A DNA stretch of 64,000 nt. It comes from Olivibacter sp. XZL3. Its GTDB lineage: Bacteria > Bacteroidota > Bacteroidia > Sphingobacteriales > Sphingobacteriaceae. The stretch is from positions 1 to 64,000 of the forward strand of contig NZ_SBJH01000072.1 in assembly GCF_004368405.1 (NCBI RefSeq), written 5' to 3'. Below, piece by piece: positions 17,213 to 24,737 of the stretch. The notes below the pieces were generated by a model. It had not been told where the DNA came from. It saw only the letters and a list, made by a program, of their open reading frames with translations, and did not search any database. Numbering within the stretch: the stretch's first letter is position 1; each line of letters opens with the position of its first letter. The translations under genes and the position numbers were made by a program.

Positions 17213-17875
17213 ATGAAAAAGAAAATAAATCCTTTAATAATTATATTCAGTGTCTTGATTATAAAAACAGGGCTGTCACTATGGCTTCCATTGCTTGGTG
17301 ATAGCAATAGGCATGCTACGCCCGATAGTTTGGCGAAGCAAGATGATATGCTTGCGGAAAAATTTCCCATAGAAACTACCCGTTTGAGGGTAAAGAAAAT
17401 TTACGACAGTCAACTGGGGGTACGGGAGGCGACGGGCCGTAACGACGGGCCGCAAGTGGAAGCTTATCTAGCCTATACAGGCCTAGGAAAAGGGCATGCC
17501 TGGTGTGCGGCTTTTGTTTGCTGGGTGCTGGGGCGGGCGGAGGTAGACAACCCCAAGACAGCCTGGGCCGCCAGCCTTTTTCCGCAAGATAAATTGGTGT
17601 GGCCTCGTGCGAAGGCGCTGGCAAGGGGATCACGAACAACTAACAACGAAAAACCAATAACGAAAACAAGCTGTGTGTTCGGCCTCTACTTTCCCTCCCT
17701 CAAACGGATCGCCCACTGTGGCTTTATCGATAAATGGGGCGAAAAGGAGGTGATTACCGTAGAAGGGAATACGAACGATAATGGCAGCAGGGAAGGGGAT
17801 GGGGTATATAGAAAGCGTCGGCCGATCAAAAGCCTCTATGCTGTGGCCGATTGGATAGGAGGGGAGACACGATGA
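17213..17875 (+). CDS. CHAP-type (TIGR02594-like) peptidoglycan hydrolase with N-terminal membrane anchor
   Basis: The 220-residue protein starts with a signal or anchor segment (PLIIIFSVLIIKTGLSLWLPLL). The catalytic domain shows the Cys in GHAWCAAFVCWVLG (near residue 100), the His in RIAHCGFIDKW and a polar residue in TVEGNTNDNG, matching CHAP/NlpC-like amidases of the TIGR02594 type, often phage-related. An insert around residues 141-155 (RTTNNEKPITKT) is encoded by a low-complexity AAC-rich stretch. It overlaps the lipoprotein gene by 4 bp (ATGA). Probable role: cutting peptidoglycan in a lysis or release module. Confidence 0.75.
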   Translation: MKKKINPLIIIFSVLIIKTGLSLWLPLLGDSNRHATPDSLAKQDDMLAEKFPIETTRLRVKKIYDSQLGVREATGRNDGPQVEAYLAYTGLGKGHAWCAAFVCWVLGRAEVDNPKTAWAASLFPQDKLVWPRAKALARGSRTTNNEKPITKTSCVFGLYFPSLKRIAHCGFIDKWGEKEVITVEGNTNDNGSREGDGVYRKRRPIKSLYAVADWIGGETR

Positions 17876-18318
17876 AAATCTATATAGTCATTGGTGCAGG
17901 ACTTCTACTTTCCTGTACTTCCTCGAAGCTTAAAACGAAGTATTCCACCAGCGAGACCACTTCTGCACGAAGTGATTCAGTGCGCAGTGAAACTAGCTGG
18001 CGCCGCAATAGAGCCGAAGGGTATGCAGAATATGACGCTTTATGGTGGTTAAATGGCAATGTCCGTTGGCATCCGGATAGTGGCCTCGCTGCCGATGAGA
18101 TGCTGCTGCGGTATCGGGGCGAAGCTTGGCGGAAGGCGGATCTGCTGGATAGTCAGCAACGGTTCCATGGGATGCTCAATGTGGTGCAACAGGAGACTTC
18201 CACAACATCCCAGGAGAAGCAAAAAGGGCAAAAAAGCGGATTTCGTTTACCTTGGTGGGCGTATGTGTTGCTTTTGCCAATGTGTCTTTATGTATGGAGA
18301 AGGGTAAGTCGGCACTAG
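17872..18318 (+). CDS. Lipoprotein with C-terminal membrane segment, spanin-like
   Basis: I start at 17872 because AGGAGGGGAG lies just before and the product then begins with a lipoprotein signal (IGAGLLLSC). The 148-residue protein has a polar central part with a Gln/Ser-rich stretch (about 105-125) and ends in a membrane segment (WWAYVLLLPMCLYVW) followed by Arg residues. An outer-membrane lipid anchor at one end and an inner-membrane segment at the other is the layout of a unimolecular spanin, which joins the two membranes during lysis. The sequence itself matches no family I know; the role is inferred from layout and the hydrolase gene next to it. Confidence 0.65.
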   Translation: MKIYIVIGAGLLLSCTSSKLKTKYSTSETTSARSDSVRSETSWRRNRAEGYAEYDALWWLNGNVRWHPDSGLAADEMLLRYRGEAWRKADLLDSQQRFHGMLNVVQQETSTTSQEKQKGQKSGFRLPWWAYVLLLPMCLYVWRRVSRH

Positions 18319-18357
18319 CTACAGTCGTAAGTCTTTGTGTTCTTTCGTGAAACTAAT

Positions 18358-18423
18358 ACATAAAAATGTTGTATATAACAAAAAAATGTACATAAAATAG
18401 TTATATATAACAAAAAGTCGTAC
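18358..18423 (+). repeat. Two tandem 32-34-bp repeats upstream of an AAA ATPase gene
   Basis: Unit 1 (18358-18389) and unit 2 (18390-18423) share ACATAAAA, then TATATAACAAAAA. A third copy lies just after the gene at 19771-19801. A TATATTTG box at 18433-18440, matching the Bacteroidota -7 consensus, follows immediately, so the repeats occupy the region where a repressor or activator would bind. Confidence 0.7.
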
Positions 18424-18443
18424 TTGTTTTCGTATATTTGTGT

Positions 18444-19739
18444 ATGAAAAGACAAGTGCTGACATATTTGCAGACGTGGAAAGACAGTTCCGACCGGAAA
18501 CCACTTATTATCCGGGGCGCTAGACAGGTGGGTAAAACCTGGCTGATGAAAGAATTTGGAAGGCAGGCTTATGAGCAGGTAGCTTACGTGAATTTGGAAA
18601 GTAACGCCATTGCTAGAAGCCTGTTTGCTGCCGATTTTGATATACAACGTATTATTTCAGGGATACAGATCGATACCGGTGTGGTTATTAACGCTCAAAA
18701 CACACTGTTGATTATAGATGAGATTCAGGAATTCCCAACTGCAATCACTGCGCTCAAGTATTTTCAGGAGAATGCCCCGCAGTATCATATTGTTTGTGCA
18801 GGCTCGCTATTAGGCGTTGCATTAAGCCGAAATACTTCTTTTCCTGTCGGAAAGGTGGATTTCCTTGATTTATATCCACTCAATTTTTATGAGTTTCTGG
18901 ACGCGGTGCAGCAAACGTCTTTAAAAGAGCTATTGGTACAGGAAAACTGGGAACTCATTCAAACTTTCGCCCCGAAATATACAGAGCTGTTACGTAGCTA
19001 TTATTATATTGGAGGTATGCCTGAAGCAGTTTTGGCTTATTCCAAAAGGCAGGACTTTATGGAAGTTAGGGCTATCCAAAAGCGTATCTTGTTAGCTTAT
19101 GAACAAGATTTTTCTAAACATGCACCCAACGATATAGTACCCCGTATTCGAATGTTATGGAACTCAATTCCAGCACAGCTCGCAAAGGAGAATAAAAAGT
19201 TCATTTATGGAATCATCCGCCAGGGAGCCAGAGCCAAGGATTATGAATTGGCATTGGCGTGGCTTGTCGATTGTGGTTTGGTAAAACAGATCTTTAACGT
19301 TTCTAAGCCTGCGGTGCCGCTCAAGGCTTATGAAAATTTCGGTGCTTTTAAGCTGTTTATGGTCGATGTGGGGTTGTTGGGAGCAATGACAGACCTAGAC
19401 GCGCGTACACTTTTGGAGGGTAATGCGATCTTTCAAGAATTTAAAGGAGCCCTTACCGAGCAGTATGTGGCGCAGCAATTGATCACACGCAGCGATTTGA
19501 GTATCTATTATTGGTCTCCGCAAAATGCCCGGGCCGAAATTGATTTTTTAGTGCAACTTGCGGGTGAAATCATTCCTATAGAAGTGAAGGTGGAGGAAAA
19601 TTTACAGGCTAAAAGCTTACGGGTTTATTATGATAAATTTCAGCCTAAAATAGCCGTCAGAACTTCCATGAGCGATTATCGCAGAGAAAGCTGGTTGGAG
19701 AATATTCCCTTATATGCCATCCTTGGTTTTCATCGTTAA
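18444..19739 (+). CDS. AAA_14/DUF4143 ATPase (type C in this window)
   Basis: From the ATG at 18444 the protein has 431 residues; the longer frame uses TTG at 18438. Walker A is GARQVGKT (near residue 30), Walker B LLIIDEIQE. The C-terminal DUF4143 part has the AEIDFLVQ...PIEVKV pattern of PD-(D/E)xK-like folds. Such ATPases are abundant in Bacteroidota and their role is unknown. The gene is single and is flanked by the same ACATAAAA...TATATAACAAAAA repeat on both sides. The TATATTTG box is only 3 bp before the ATG, so the mRNA may be nearly leaderless or start inside the gene. Confidence 0.9.
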   Translation: MKRQVLTYLQTWKDSSDRKPLIIRGARQVGKTWLMKEFGRQAYEQVAYVNLESNAIARSLFAADFDIQRIISGIQIDTGVVINAQNTLLIIDEIQEFPTAITALKYFQENAPQYHIVCAGSLLGVALSRNTSFPVGKVDFLDLYPLNFYEFLDAVQQTSLKELLVQENWELIQTFAPKYTELLRSYYYIGGMPEAVLAYSKRQDFMEVRAIQKRILLAYEQDFSKHAPNDIVPRIRMLWNSIPAQLAKENKKFIYGIIRQGARAKDYELALAWLVDCGLVKQIFNVSKPAVPLKAYENFGAFKLFMVDVGLLGAMTDLDARTLLEGNAIFQEFKGALTEQYVAQQLITRSDLSIYYWSPQNARAEIDFLVQLAGEIIPIEVKVEENLQAKSLRVYYDKFQPKIAVRTSMSDYRRESWLENIPLYAILGFHR

Positions 19740-19770
19740 GCTTTAATCATAATTTTTAGCGTAAACTACT

Positions 19771-19801
19771 ACATAAAATATCGTATATAACAAAAAATAC
19801 G
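19771..19801 (+). repeat. Third copy of the type C ATPase repeat, downstream of the gene
   Basis: ACATAAAATATCG followed by TATATAACAAAAAATAC repeats the sequence found twice upstream of the same gene. It lies 31 bp after the stop codon and directly before a remnant of another ATPase cassette. It includes a CGTAT/ATACG inverted pair. Confidence 0.65.
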
Positions 19802-19820
19802 AATAAATGTTTCCAGCTTA

Positions 19821-20057
19821 ACACCTTATACTTCGTTCGTTGTTGATTTTCATCACCGCCGTAAATCAAGGTTTTGTTTACTGATTTTGGGCTTGCTAGA
19901 TCGCCGAAATAGTCCATATTGGCGAAGAGTTTAGGTGTAATGGTTTGGGCGGCTTTGACTTTGAATTTTGAAAATGCATGAAATTTATTTTGAATTTACA
20001 TGGAGTAAACTTTGAAAATACATAAGATAAATTTTGAATTTGCATAGCAAATAGTGT
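19821..20057 (-). pseudogene. Mini-cassette 1: tail of a type A ATPase joined to its upstream repeats
   Basis: On the minus strand 19821-19961 encodes KLFANMDYFGDLASPKS and TLIYGGDENQQRTKY, closely matching the C-terminus of the intact ATPase at 51545-52711. It is followed at 19965-20057 by the TTTTGAA...CAT repeats that lie upstream of that intact gene. The whole middle of the gene is missing. A second, very similar mini-cassette lies about 600 bp further on. Confidence 0.75.
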
Positions 20058-20102
20058 GGTTTTTTCAAAAACACAAGCAAGTTTTGAAAGTGGGCCATTA
20101 AT

Positions 20103-20158
20103 AAAAAAAGCTTTTAACCAAGACAGAATGAAAATTCCATCTGCCTTGGTTAAAAGCT
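20103..20158 (-). terminator. Rho-independent terminator for the DUF2382 remnant
   Basis: AGCTTTTAACCAAGACAG (20109-20126) pairs with CTGCCTTGGTTAAAAGCT (20141-20158), 17 of 18 positions. The A run at 20103-20108 is the U run of the minus-strand transcript. It ends the gene remnant at 20179-20420. Confidence 0.85.
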
Positions 20159-20178
20159 ATCGGCACCAACGTTTACTG

Positions 20179-20420
20179 TTATAAATCCCTATCGGTATTC
20201 AGTCTGCTTTTATTGCCGATGGGCTCTGCTTCCACATCGGTTTTACGTACGCTGTCCCGAATGGTCTCCTCTTTTTCTTCCACCTCTTTTTCTAGATTAA
20301 CTTCTTCTACCACTCGGGCTTCCTTAGACACAACAGGGACTTCCTCGTGTTCGGTAATTTCTATCGAGCCTTCGGGGAAGGCGTTAAAATCGGCCTCAGT
20401 AGCCGGTCGCGTTAGCTATC
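20179..20420 (-). pseudogene. 3' remnant of a DUF2382 (YsnF-like) stress protein gene
   Basis: The minus strand encodes the end of a DUF2382 domain, with EEVPVVSKEARVVEEVN, KEETIRDSVRKTDVE and a stop at 20179-20181. This is the typical conserved half-repeat of YsnF-type general stress proteins, which usually have 200-300 residues. The 5' part is missing; the frame breaks at about 20412 where the next mini-cassette begins. Its terminator is still present. The remnant sits exactly between two similar ATPase mini-cassettes, which suggests loss through their insertion or recombination. Confidence 0.75.
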
Positions 20421-20429
20421 GCTCCTGTT

Positions 20430-20655
20430 TTTCCAGCTCACCTTATATTTTGTTGTTTGTTCTCATCAGACTTGCTAGATCGCCGAAATAGTCCATATTG
20501 GCGAAGAGTTCAGGTGCAATGGCTTGGGTGGCTTTGACTTATGTTTTTCAAAAATATGAACAAATTTGAAAATACATGAAATTTATTTTGAATTTACAGG
20601 GAGTAAACTTTGAAAATACATAAGATAAATTTTGAATTTGCATAGCAAATAGTGT
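20430..20655 (-). pseudogene. Mini-cassette 2: tail of a type A ATPase joined to its upstream repeats
   Basis: The tail segment (20430-20540) is like that of mini-cassette 1 but has a further deletion of about 40 bp. The repeat segment (20555-20655) is nearly identical to 19965-20057, including the end GCATAGCAAATAGTGT. It abuts the stop codon of the intact type B ATPase gene. Confidence 0.75.
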
Positions 20656-20660
20656 ACTTG

Positions 20661-21830
20661 TTAATAGGTCATTCCGAACTGCCAAAGAGGGACGGTGTTC
20701 AAAAATCCTGATTCGATATCGTCTTTTACAATGTAACCTTTTTTAGCACCCTCGAGCTGTTTCTGGTTTTTGGTTTTTCCGCCGATTTCGAAGATCACAT
20801 CACCGATTTGAAAGTCTCCCACAGTCGAAGCTAAGACGTCGTGCTTAACCCGTAGTTGGTTTAAAAAAAACGTTTCCCGGATATTGCCGATATTCGGAGA
20901 GCTTTCCGCTAAATTGTAAACGAGATTGGGATTATCCAAATATATTTTATCGACTTTACCTAAACCTCTTATTCCTCCGGTGTCATCCCGCAATTGGGCG
21001 ATCATCCCGGCTTCTTCTATATACAGGCAATAATCAGCGATGTTGTTTCTGCTGGCGGAGAGCATAGTGGCAATACTGGAGAAATTGGGTTTGAAAGGAA
21101 CGCTCTTCGCAATGATTGCTAAAAGTTGTTTCATTTTTCTTCCCGTTGCCACGTTCATATCGGCAAACAAAGGAATATCGGACTCCAAGGTTTGATTGAT
21201 TGTCTGTTGCAGTCGTATATCAAAATCGCCTTCTAAAGCAAATGGGTAATATCCTCTTCTTAAGTACTGAGCAAAGAATTTTAAGGGATGTTTCAAATCC
21301 GGTATTTTTACCTGATGCGTGAGGATGTCTTCTAAAGAATATACATCTGCGGAAATTTGGTGAAACAGTTGTAAATATTCTCTGAATGACAGGCCTTGCA
21401 TATGGTACATGACAGCCCTACGACTTAAATCGGAAGCGCCTTTATTAATATCCAATACAGAAGATCCTGTAAAGACAACCTGCAATTCGGCATAATAGTC
21501 ATAAATTAACTTGAGCTCTTTTGACCAGTTTTTATATTTATGGATTTCGTCTATAAAAAGGTGTTTTCCCCCCTGTTTGACGAAGACGTCGGCTAAGTCT
21601 ATTAACTTGTGATCGGCAAAATAAAAGTCCTCAGCGGTAACATAAAGTGCTTCTGCCGGATTCAAATTTTTCTTGATGTATTGTAGGATGAGCGTAGTCT
21701 TACCGACGCCTCGCGGTCCGGTAAGGCCGATCATTCGGCTTTCCCAATTTATTTCTGCATAGGTATAGCGAAGAAAGCTTGTATCAATAGCCTGTAAAAG
21801 CTTATGAAAATATTCCAATAATTTCTCCAT
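20661..21830 (-). CDS. AAA_14/DUF4143-like ATPase (type B in this window)
   Basis: The 389-residue protein has Walker A GPRGVGKTT (residues 38-46) and Walker B HLFIDEIH (Asp94, Glu95). The C-terminal DUF4143-like part contains YCLYIEEAGMIAQL and GDVIFEIGGKTKNQ, the latter fitting a weak PD-(D/E)xK pattern. The role of the family is unknown. It has its own promoter with two perfect palindromes upstream. A decayed relative with a similar operator lies at 49523-50102, and a fragment of another 3' end at 22190-22248. Confidence 0.9.
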   Translation of the reverse strand: MEKLLEYFHKLLQAIDTSFLRYTYAEINWESRMIGLTGPRGVGKTTLILQYIKKNLNPAEALYVTAEDFYFADHKLIDLADVFVKQGGKHLFIDEIHKYKNWSKELKLIYDYYAELQVVFTGSSVLDINKGASDLSRRAVMYHMQGLSFREYLQLFHQISADVYSLEDILTHQVKIPDLKHPLKFFAQYLRRGYYPFALEGDFDIRLQQTINQTLESDIPLFADMNVATGRKMKQLLAIIAKSVPFKPNFSSIATMLSASRNNIADYCLYIEEAGMIAQLRDDTGGIRGLGKVDKIYLDNPNLVYNLAESSPNIGNIRETFFLNQLRVKHDVLASTVGDFQIGDVIFEIGGKTKNQKQLEGAKKGYIVKDDIESGFLNTVPLWQFGMTY

Positions 21831-21845
21831 AGCAGTTAATTTTCA

Positions 21846-21909
21846 CAAAGATAGCTATTTTGCACTGTAACAGTGCAAATTTCAGTAAAAAGTGCACTGT
21901 AACAGTGCA
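21846..21909 (-). promoter_or_regulatory. Promoter with paired palindromic operators for the type B ATPase
   Basis: TGCACTGTAACAGTGCA occurs at 21861-21877 and again at 21893-21909, start to start 32 bp apart. On the minus strand a TATCTTTG -7 box lies at 21853-21846, and TTTG at 21879-21876 fits a -33 element. The first palindrome fills the space between them and the second lies just upstream, as expected for repression. Confidence 0.8.
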
Positions 21910-21927
21910 GAACGAGTATGGCTATTT

Positions 21928-22075
21928 ATATAATCTCATCACTACCGTAAATTAAGGTTTTCTTCACGGGCTGTGGGCTTGCCGGTTCATCGAAATAATC
22001 CACGTTGACGAAGGGTTTAGGTGTAACGGTCCGGGTGGCTGTTACTTCGAAAACCTCAAAACCATTAATATACCG
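21928..22075 (-). pseudogene. Type A ATPase C-terminal remnant
   Basis: The minus strand reads NGFEVFEVTATRTVTPK, then VNVDYFDEPASPQPVKKTL and IYGSDEII before a stop. This corresponds to the last 50 residues of the intact ATPase at 51545-52711 with several substitutions and an early end. No matching promoter repeats are attached. Confidence 0.75.
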
Positions 22076-22189
22076 CACCTTACAAAGATGGGGCAGGAAG
22101 GGGCCGATAAGAATAGAGGAATTGCCCGATGATTCGTGTTATTTTCCCGCCTTGGTAGCTTGGTGGAGCAGGGCCAGCTGTTTCTTATG

Positions 22190-22248
22190 TTAATAAGTCA
22201 TTCCAAGTTGCCAAAGAGGGATGGTGTTTAAAAATCCTGATTCGGTAT
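22190..22248 (-). pseudogene. Type B ATPase 3'-end remnant
   Basis: The minus strand encodes TESGFLNTIPLWQLGMTY and a TAA stop, nearly the same as the final residues of the type B ATPase (ESGFLNTVPLWQFGMTY). Only about 60 bp survive. The 100 bp between this and the neighbouring type A remnant (22076-22189) are not recognised. Confidence 0.7.
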
Positions 22249-22337
22249 ATTTTCTGAAAAATGATATTTCGTAATCAGCTTAAACCGATTACAAGTTTAT
22301 AAACAAATTTTTGAGTGATATATTTAATAAAAAAATG

Positions 22338-22354
22338 TATTTTTGTATACAAAA
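22338..22354 (+). promoter_or_regulatory. Promoter -7 box and GntR operator overlapping the regulator start
   Basis: TATTTTTG at 22338-22345 matches the -7 consensus. TTTTGTATACAAAA (22341-22354), a perfect palindrome, overlaps it and ends on the A of the ATG. This predicts autoregulation and a very short or absent mRNA leader. Confidence 0.75.
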
Positions 22355-22992
22355 TGAAAGAAGATTCACTTGCAAATAAAGTGTATAATGAGATTCGTAA
22401 AAAAATTTTGGCGAATCAATTGGTAGGTGGTGCCCGCTTGAAAGAAAGCTCATGGGCGGAAAAGTTAAATGTTAGCCGTGTTGCCGTTCGTGAAGCGCTA
22501 ATTCGGCTATCGGGTGAAAATCTAGTGGAATTCGGTGAAAAGGGTGGATGTTTTGTTAGAAATATGACCGCTGAAGATGTGCGTGACATCAGGGAATTGC
22601 GTGAAATTTTCGAAGTAGGGGCGCTGAAATTGCTGTTTAAGAAAATCGACAAAGATATTATTAAAGAGCTGGAAGCAATTTGTGATGATTTTACCTCCAT
22701 GACAGAGCGGGGGTATTATAGTGGCGCCTGCGAAGCAGATGTGCGTTTTCACGAAACTATTATGGAGCGATCTGGAAATAAACGTCTATTGGCTCTGTAT
22801 AAAAACAGTAATATTCCGTTGTTCCATTTGAAATTAGGTAATTCGCTGAGCCATATGGATGACTATAAGCAAACGGATACGGAGCATCGTAGAATTGTGC
22901 AAAGCCTGAAATCCGGAAACTTTGACGATGCGTTAAATACGCTTATTAACCACTTGGACCGAGGTGAAAAAGAAGCACTTGAACTAATCTAA
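22354..22992 (+). CDS. GntR/FCD-family transcriptional regulator of the catabolic island
   Basis: I start at 22354 (MKEDSLANK), 212 residues, because the upstream part of the longer frame runs through the promoter. The winged-helix GntR domain spans about 1-70 (VYNEIRKKILANQLVGG, NVSRVAVREALIRLSGEN) and the FCD effector domain about 75-205 (IRELREIFEVGAL, RFHETIMERSGN, TEHRRIVQSL with conserved His). The TTGTATACAA palindrome has the TGT-N2-ACA core expected for FadR-type GntR proteins and occurs at its own promoter and before both large operons, so it is the likely local repressor. Confidence 0.9.
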   Translation: MKEDSLANKVYNEIRKKILANQLVGGARLKESSWAEKLNVSRVAVREALIRLSGENLVEFGEKGGCFVRNMTAEDVRDIRELREIFEVGALKLLFKKIDKDIIKELEAICDDFTSMTERGYYSGACEADVRFHETIMERSGNKRLLALYKNSNIPLFHLKLGNSLSHMDDYKQTDTEHRRIVQSLKSGNFDDALNTLINHLDRGEKEALELI

Positions 22993-23020
22993 TATAAAAG
23001 CCTGAAAAAATGAGTTTGCG

Positions 23021-23046
23021 AACCGCTTCCATGAAGCGGTTTTTTC
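23021..23046 (+). terminator. Rho-independent terminator after the GntR gene
   Basis: AACCGCTT (23021-23028) pairs with AAGCGGTT (23034-23041) around a 5-nt loop and is followed by a T run. It separates the regulator transcript from the operon that starts near 23100. Confidence 0.9.
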
Positions 23047-23070
23047 ATTTAAAATAATCCCAAATATTTT

Positions 23071-23104
23071 TATGTATACAAAAATATTATATATTTGTAT
23101 ACAA
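23071..23104 (+). promoter_or_regulatory. Paired GntR operators and promoter of the SusCD operon
   Basis: Two TGTATACA cores lie at 23073-23080 and 23096-23103, 23 bp apart, extended to ATGTATACAAAA and TTGTATACAA. A TATATTTG -7 box (23090-23097) overlaps the second. The same pair with the same spacing is found at 37518 and 37541. Confidence 0.8.
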
Positions 23105-23159
23105 TTCTGCTTAACTGATTATAGCCAATAAACTGTCGGAAAACATTTTAAAAACAAAC

Positions 23160-24695
23160 ATGTGCCAAGCTATGCGTCCTTTTGTGCTTTTCAGCTTTCT
23201 GTCCATTATCTGTGGGTCTTGTCAAATTGGCAATTCCCCCTTGATGTCAGGCAAACTTGTAGGTGTCTATAGGCTTGATACGACCGCCGTTCGGATCGAT
23301 GCCTTGGCCGAACATCTCGATGTTCCTTGGGAGTTATGTTACGTGGGGAGCGATGAACTTTGGTATACGTTGCAATCCGGTGAAGTTTGGCGTCTCAATT
23401 TGCGTGATAGCACAAAACAGCGTTTGTTGTTAATCCCTGAGGTTTACCGATACCGCACCTTGGGCCTGCTCGGAATGACGGTTCACAAGTCCGGGGAAAA
23501 TACACAGGCTTATCTGATTTATAATAAACAATTGGACAGCGCACATATTGTCAGTCGTCTCGTGCAATATACATTGCGTGGGGATTCGCTGGTTCAACCA
23601 AAGAAACTATTGGAATGGCCGGGTAATACCGGACATAATGGTGCGCGCGTTGTTTATGGTGCCGATAACAACTTATACCTAAGTGCTGGGGACCGGGCAG
23701 AAGGCCTGCTTGCGCAAGACTTGCTTTCGCCGAATGGGAAAATTTTACGACTGAAACCGGATGGACAAATACCCGTTGACAACCCCTTTACCAATTCATA
23801 TGTATGGAGTTATGGGCACCGAAACATTCAGGGATTAGCTATTGGTCGCAACGGAAAGCTCTACGCTTCTGAACACGGGGACGCAATTGAAGACGAAGTA
23901 AATTGGATTCAAAAAGCGAAAAACTATGGATGGCCCCTAAGAGAAGGGAAGGTTTACGCACCACAAGCGGATTCAAGCAGCAATCGGGATTTCACGGATC
24001 CGCTCGAAAGTTGGACGCCTACCGTTGCACCGGCGGCAATGACCTATTATAAAGACGGTCCAATTAAGGAATGGCGCAATTGTTTATTATTGGTGACATT
24101 GAAGGGGAGTGCTTTGTATGTGCTGCAGTTGAATGAGGAAGGGAACCGTGTTGTAAAAGAGCAGGTTTATTTCAAAAATAGTTTTGGCCGACTTCGCGGA
24201 ATCTGTGTAGGCCCGGATGGGGCGGTGTATGTTACAACGAGTAACCGTGATTGGAACCCCGCACCGGGATATCCGAAAGTATACGACGACCGGATTTTGC
24301 GCATAGCTGTTGCACACACAAGTAGTTTGGGAGGTGTGATCAAGCCTGCCATGCAGGTAGTAGAAAAGCGCGTGGATGCTGCGGCACTTTATCGGAATTA
24401 TTGTGCTTCCTGTCATAAAGAGAATGGATTGGGTGTGGAAGGGGTATTCCCTCCATTAAAAGGGAACCCGATTCTAAACCGCCCTACGGATTTGTTTCAT
24501 GTGGTGTTTAATGGGAAATCGCCCGGTGGGAAGATTATGGGAAAAACCTATGATCAGGCCATGCCGGGCTTTTCCTTTTTAAAGGATGAAGAAGTGGCTG
24601 AGATACTCACTTACATTTCACAAACATTTGGCAATAACTCAAATGTCTTTTCTGCTACTCAGATAACAGAAGAGCGAGAAAAAAGGAAGAAATAA
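23160..24695 (+). CDS. PQQ-dependent sugar dehydrogenase-like protein with C-terminal cytochrome c
   Basis: The 511-residue protein has a probable lipoprotein signal (FLSIICGSC), a GSDH-type six-bladed propeller domain (about 45-385, with GHNGARVVYG, YLSAGDRAEG, SYGHRNIQGLA and PKVYDDRIL) and a cytochrome c domain with CASCH heme motif (residues 415-419) and a Met ligand in QAMPGF. It would oxidise a sugar or related polyol in the periplasm and pass electrons through its own heme. The start may also be the ATG at 23172. It is first in the operon behind the paired operators. Confidence 0.85.
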   Translation: MCQAMRPFVLFSFLSIICGSCQIGNSPLMSGKLVGVYRLDTTAVRIDALAEHLDVPWELCYVGSDELWYTLQSGEVWRLNLRDSTKQRLLLIPEVYRYRTLGLLGMTVHKSGENTQAYLIYNKQLDSAHIVSRLVQYTLRGDSLVQPKKLLEWPGNTGHNGARVVYGADNNLYLSAGDRAEGLLAQDLLSPNGKILRLKPDGQIPVDNPFTNSYVWSYGHRNIQGLAIGRNGKLYASEHGDAIEDEVNWIQKAKNYGWPLREGKVYAPQADSSSNRDFTDPLESWTPTVAPAAMTYYKDGPIKEWRNCLLLVTLKGSALYVLQLNEEGNRVVKEQVYFKNSFGRLRGICVGPDGAVYVTTSNRDWNPAPGYPKVYDDRILRIAVAHTSSLGGVIKPAMQVVEKRVDAAALYRNYCASCHKENGLGVEGVFPPLKGNPILNRPTDLFHVVFNGKSPGGKIMGKTYDQAMPGFSFLKDEEVAEILTYISQTFGNNSNVFSATQITEEREKRKK

Positions 24696-24737
24696 AATGA
24701 ACAGACCTAATAATAAGCTAGTCCTAACCCCTTTTAT

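Noticed and set aside
20213-20491. Ser/Thr-rich 92-codon frame on the plus strand
   Set aside because: It is antisense to the DUF2382 remnant and the ATPase tail, which explain the sequence better.
22005-22193. 62-codon plus-strand frame
   Set aside because: It overlaps a clear ATPase remnant on the other strand and has no start signal.
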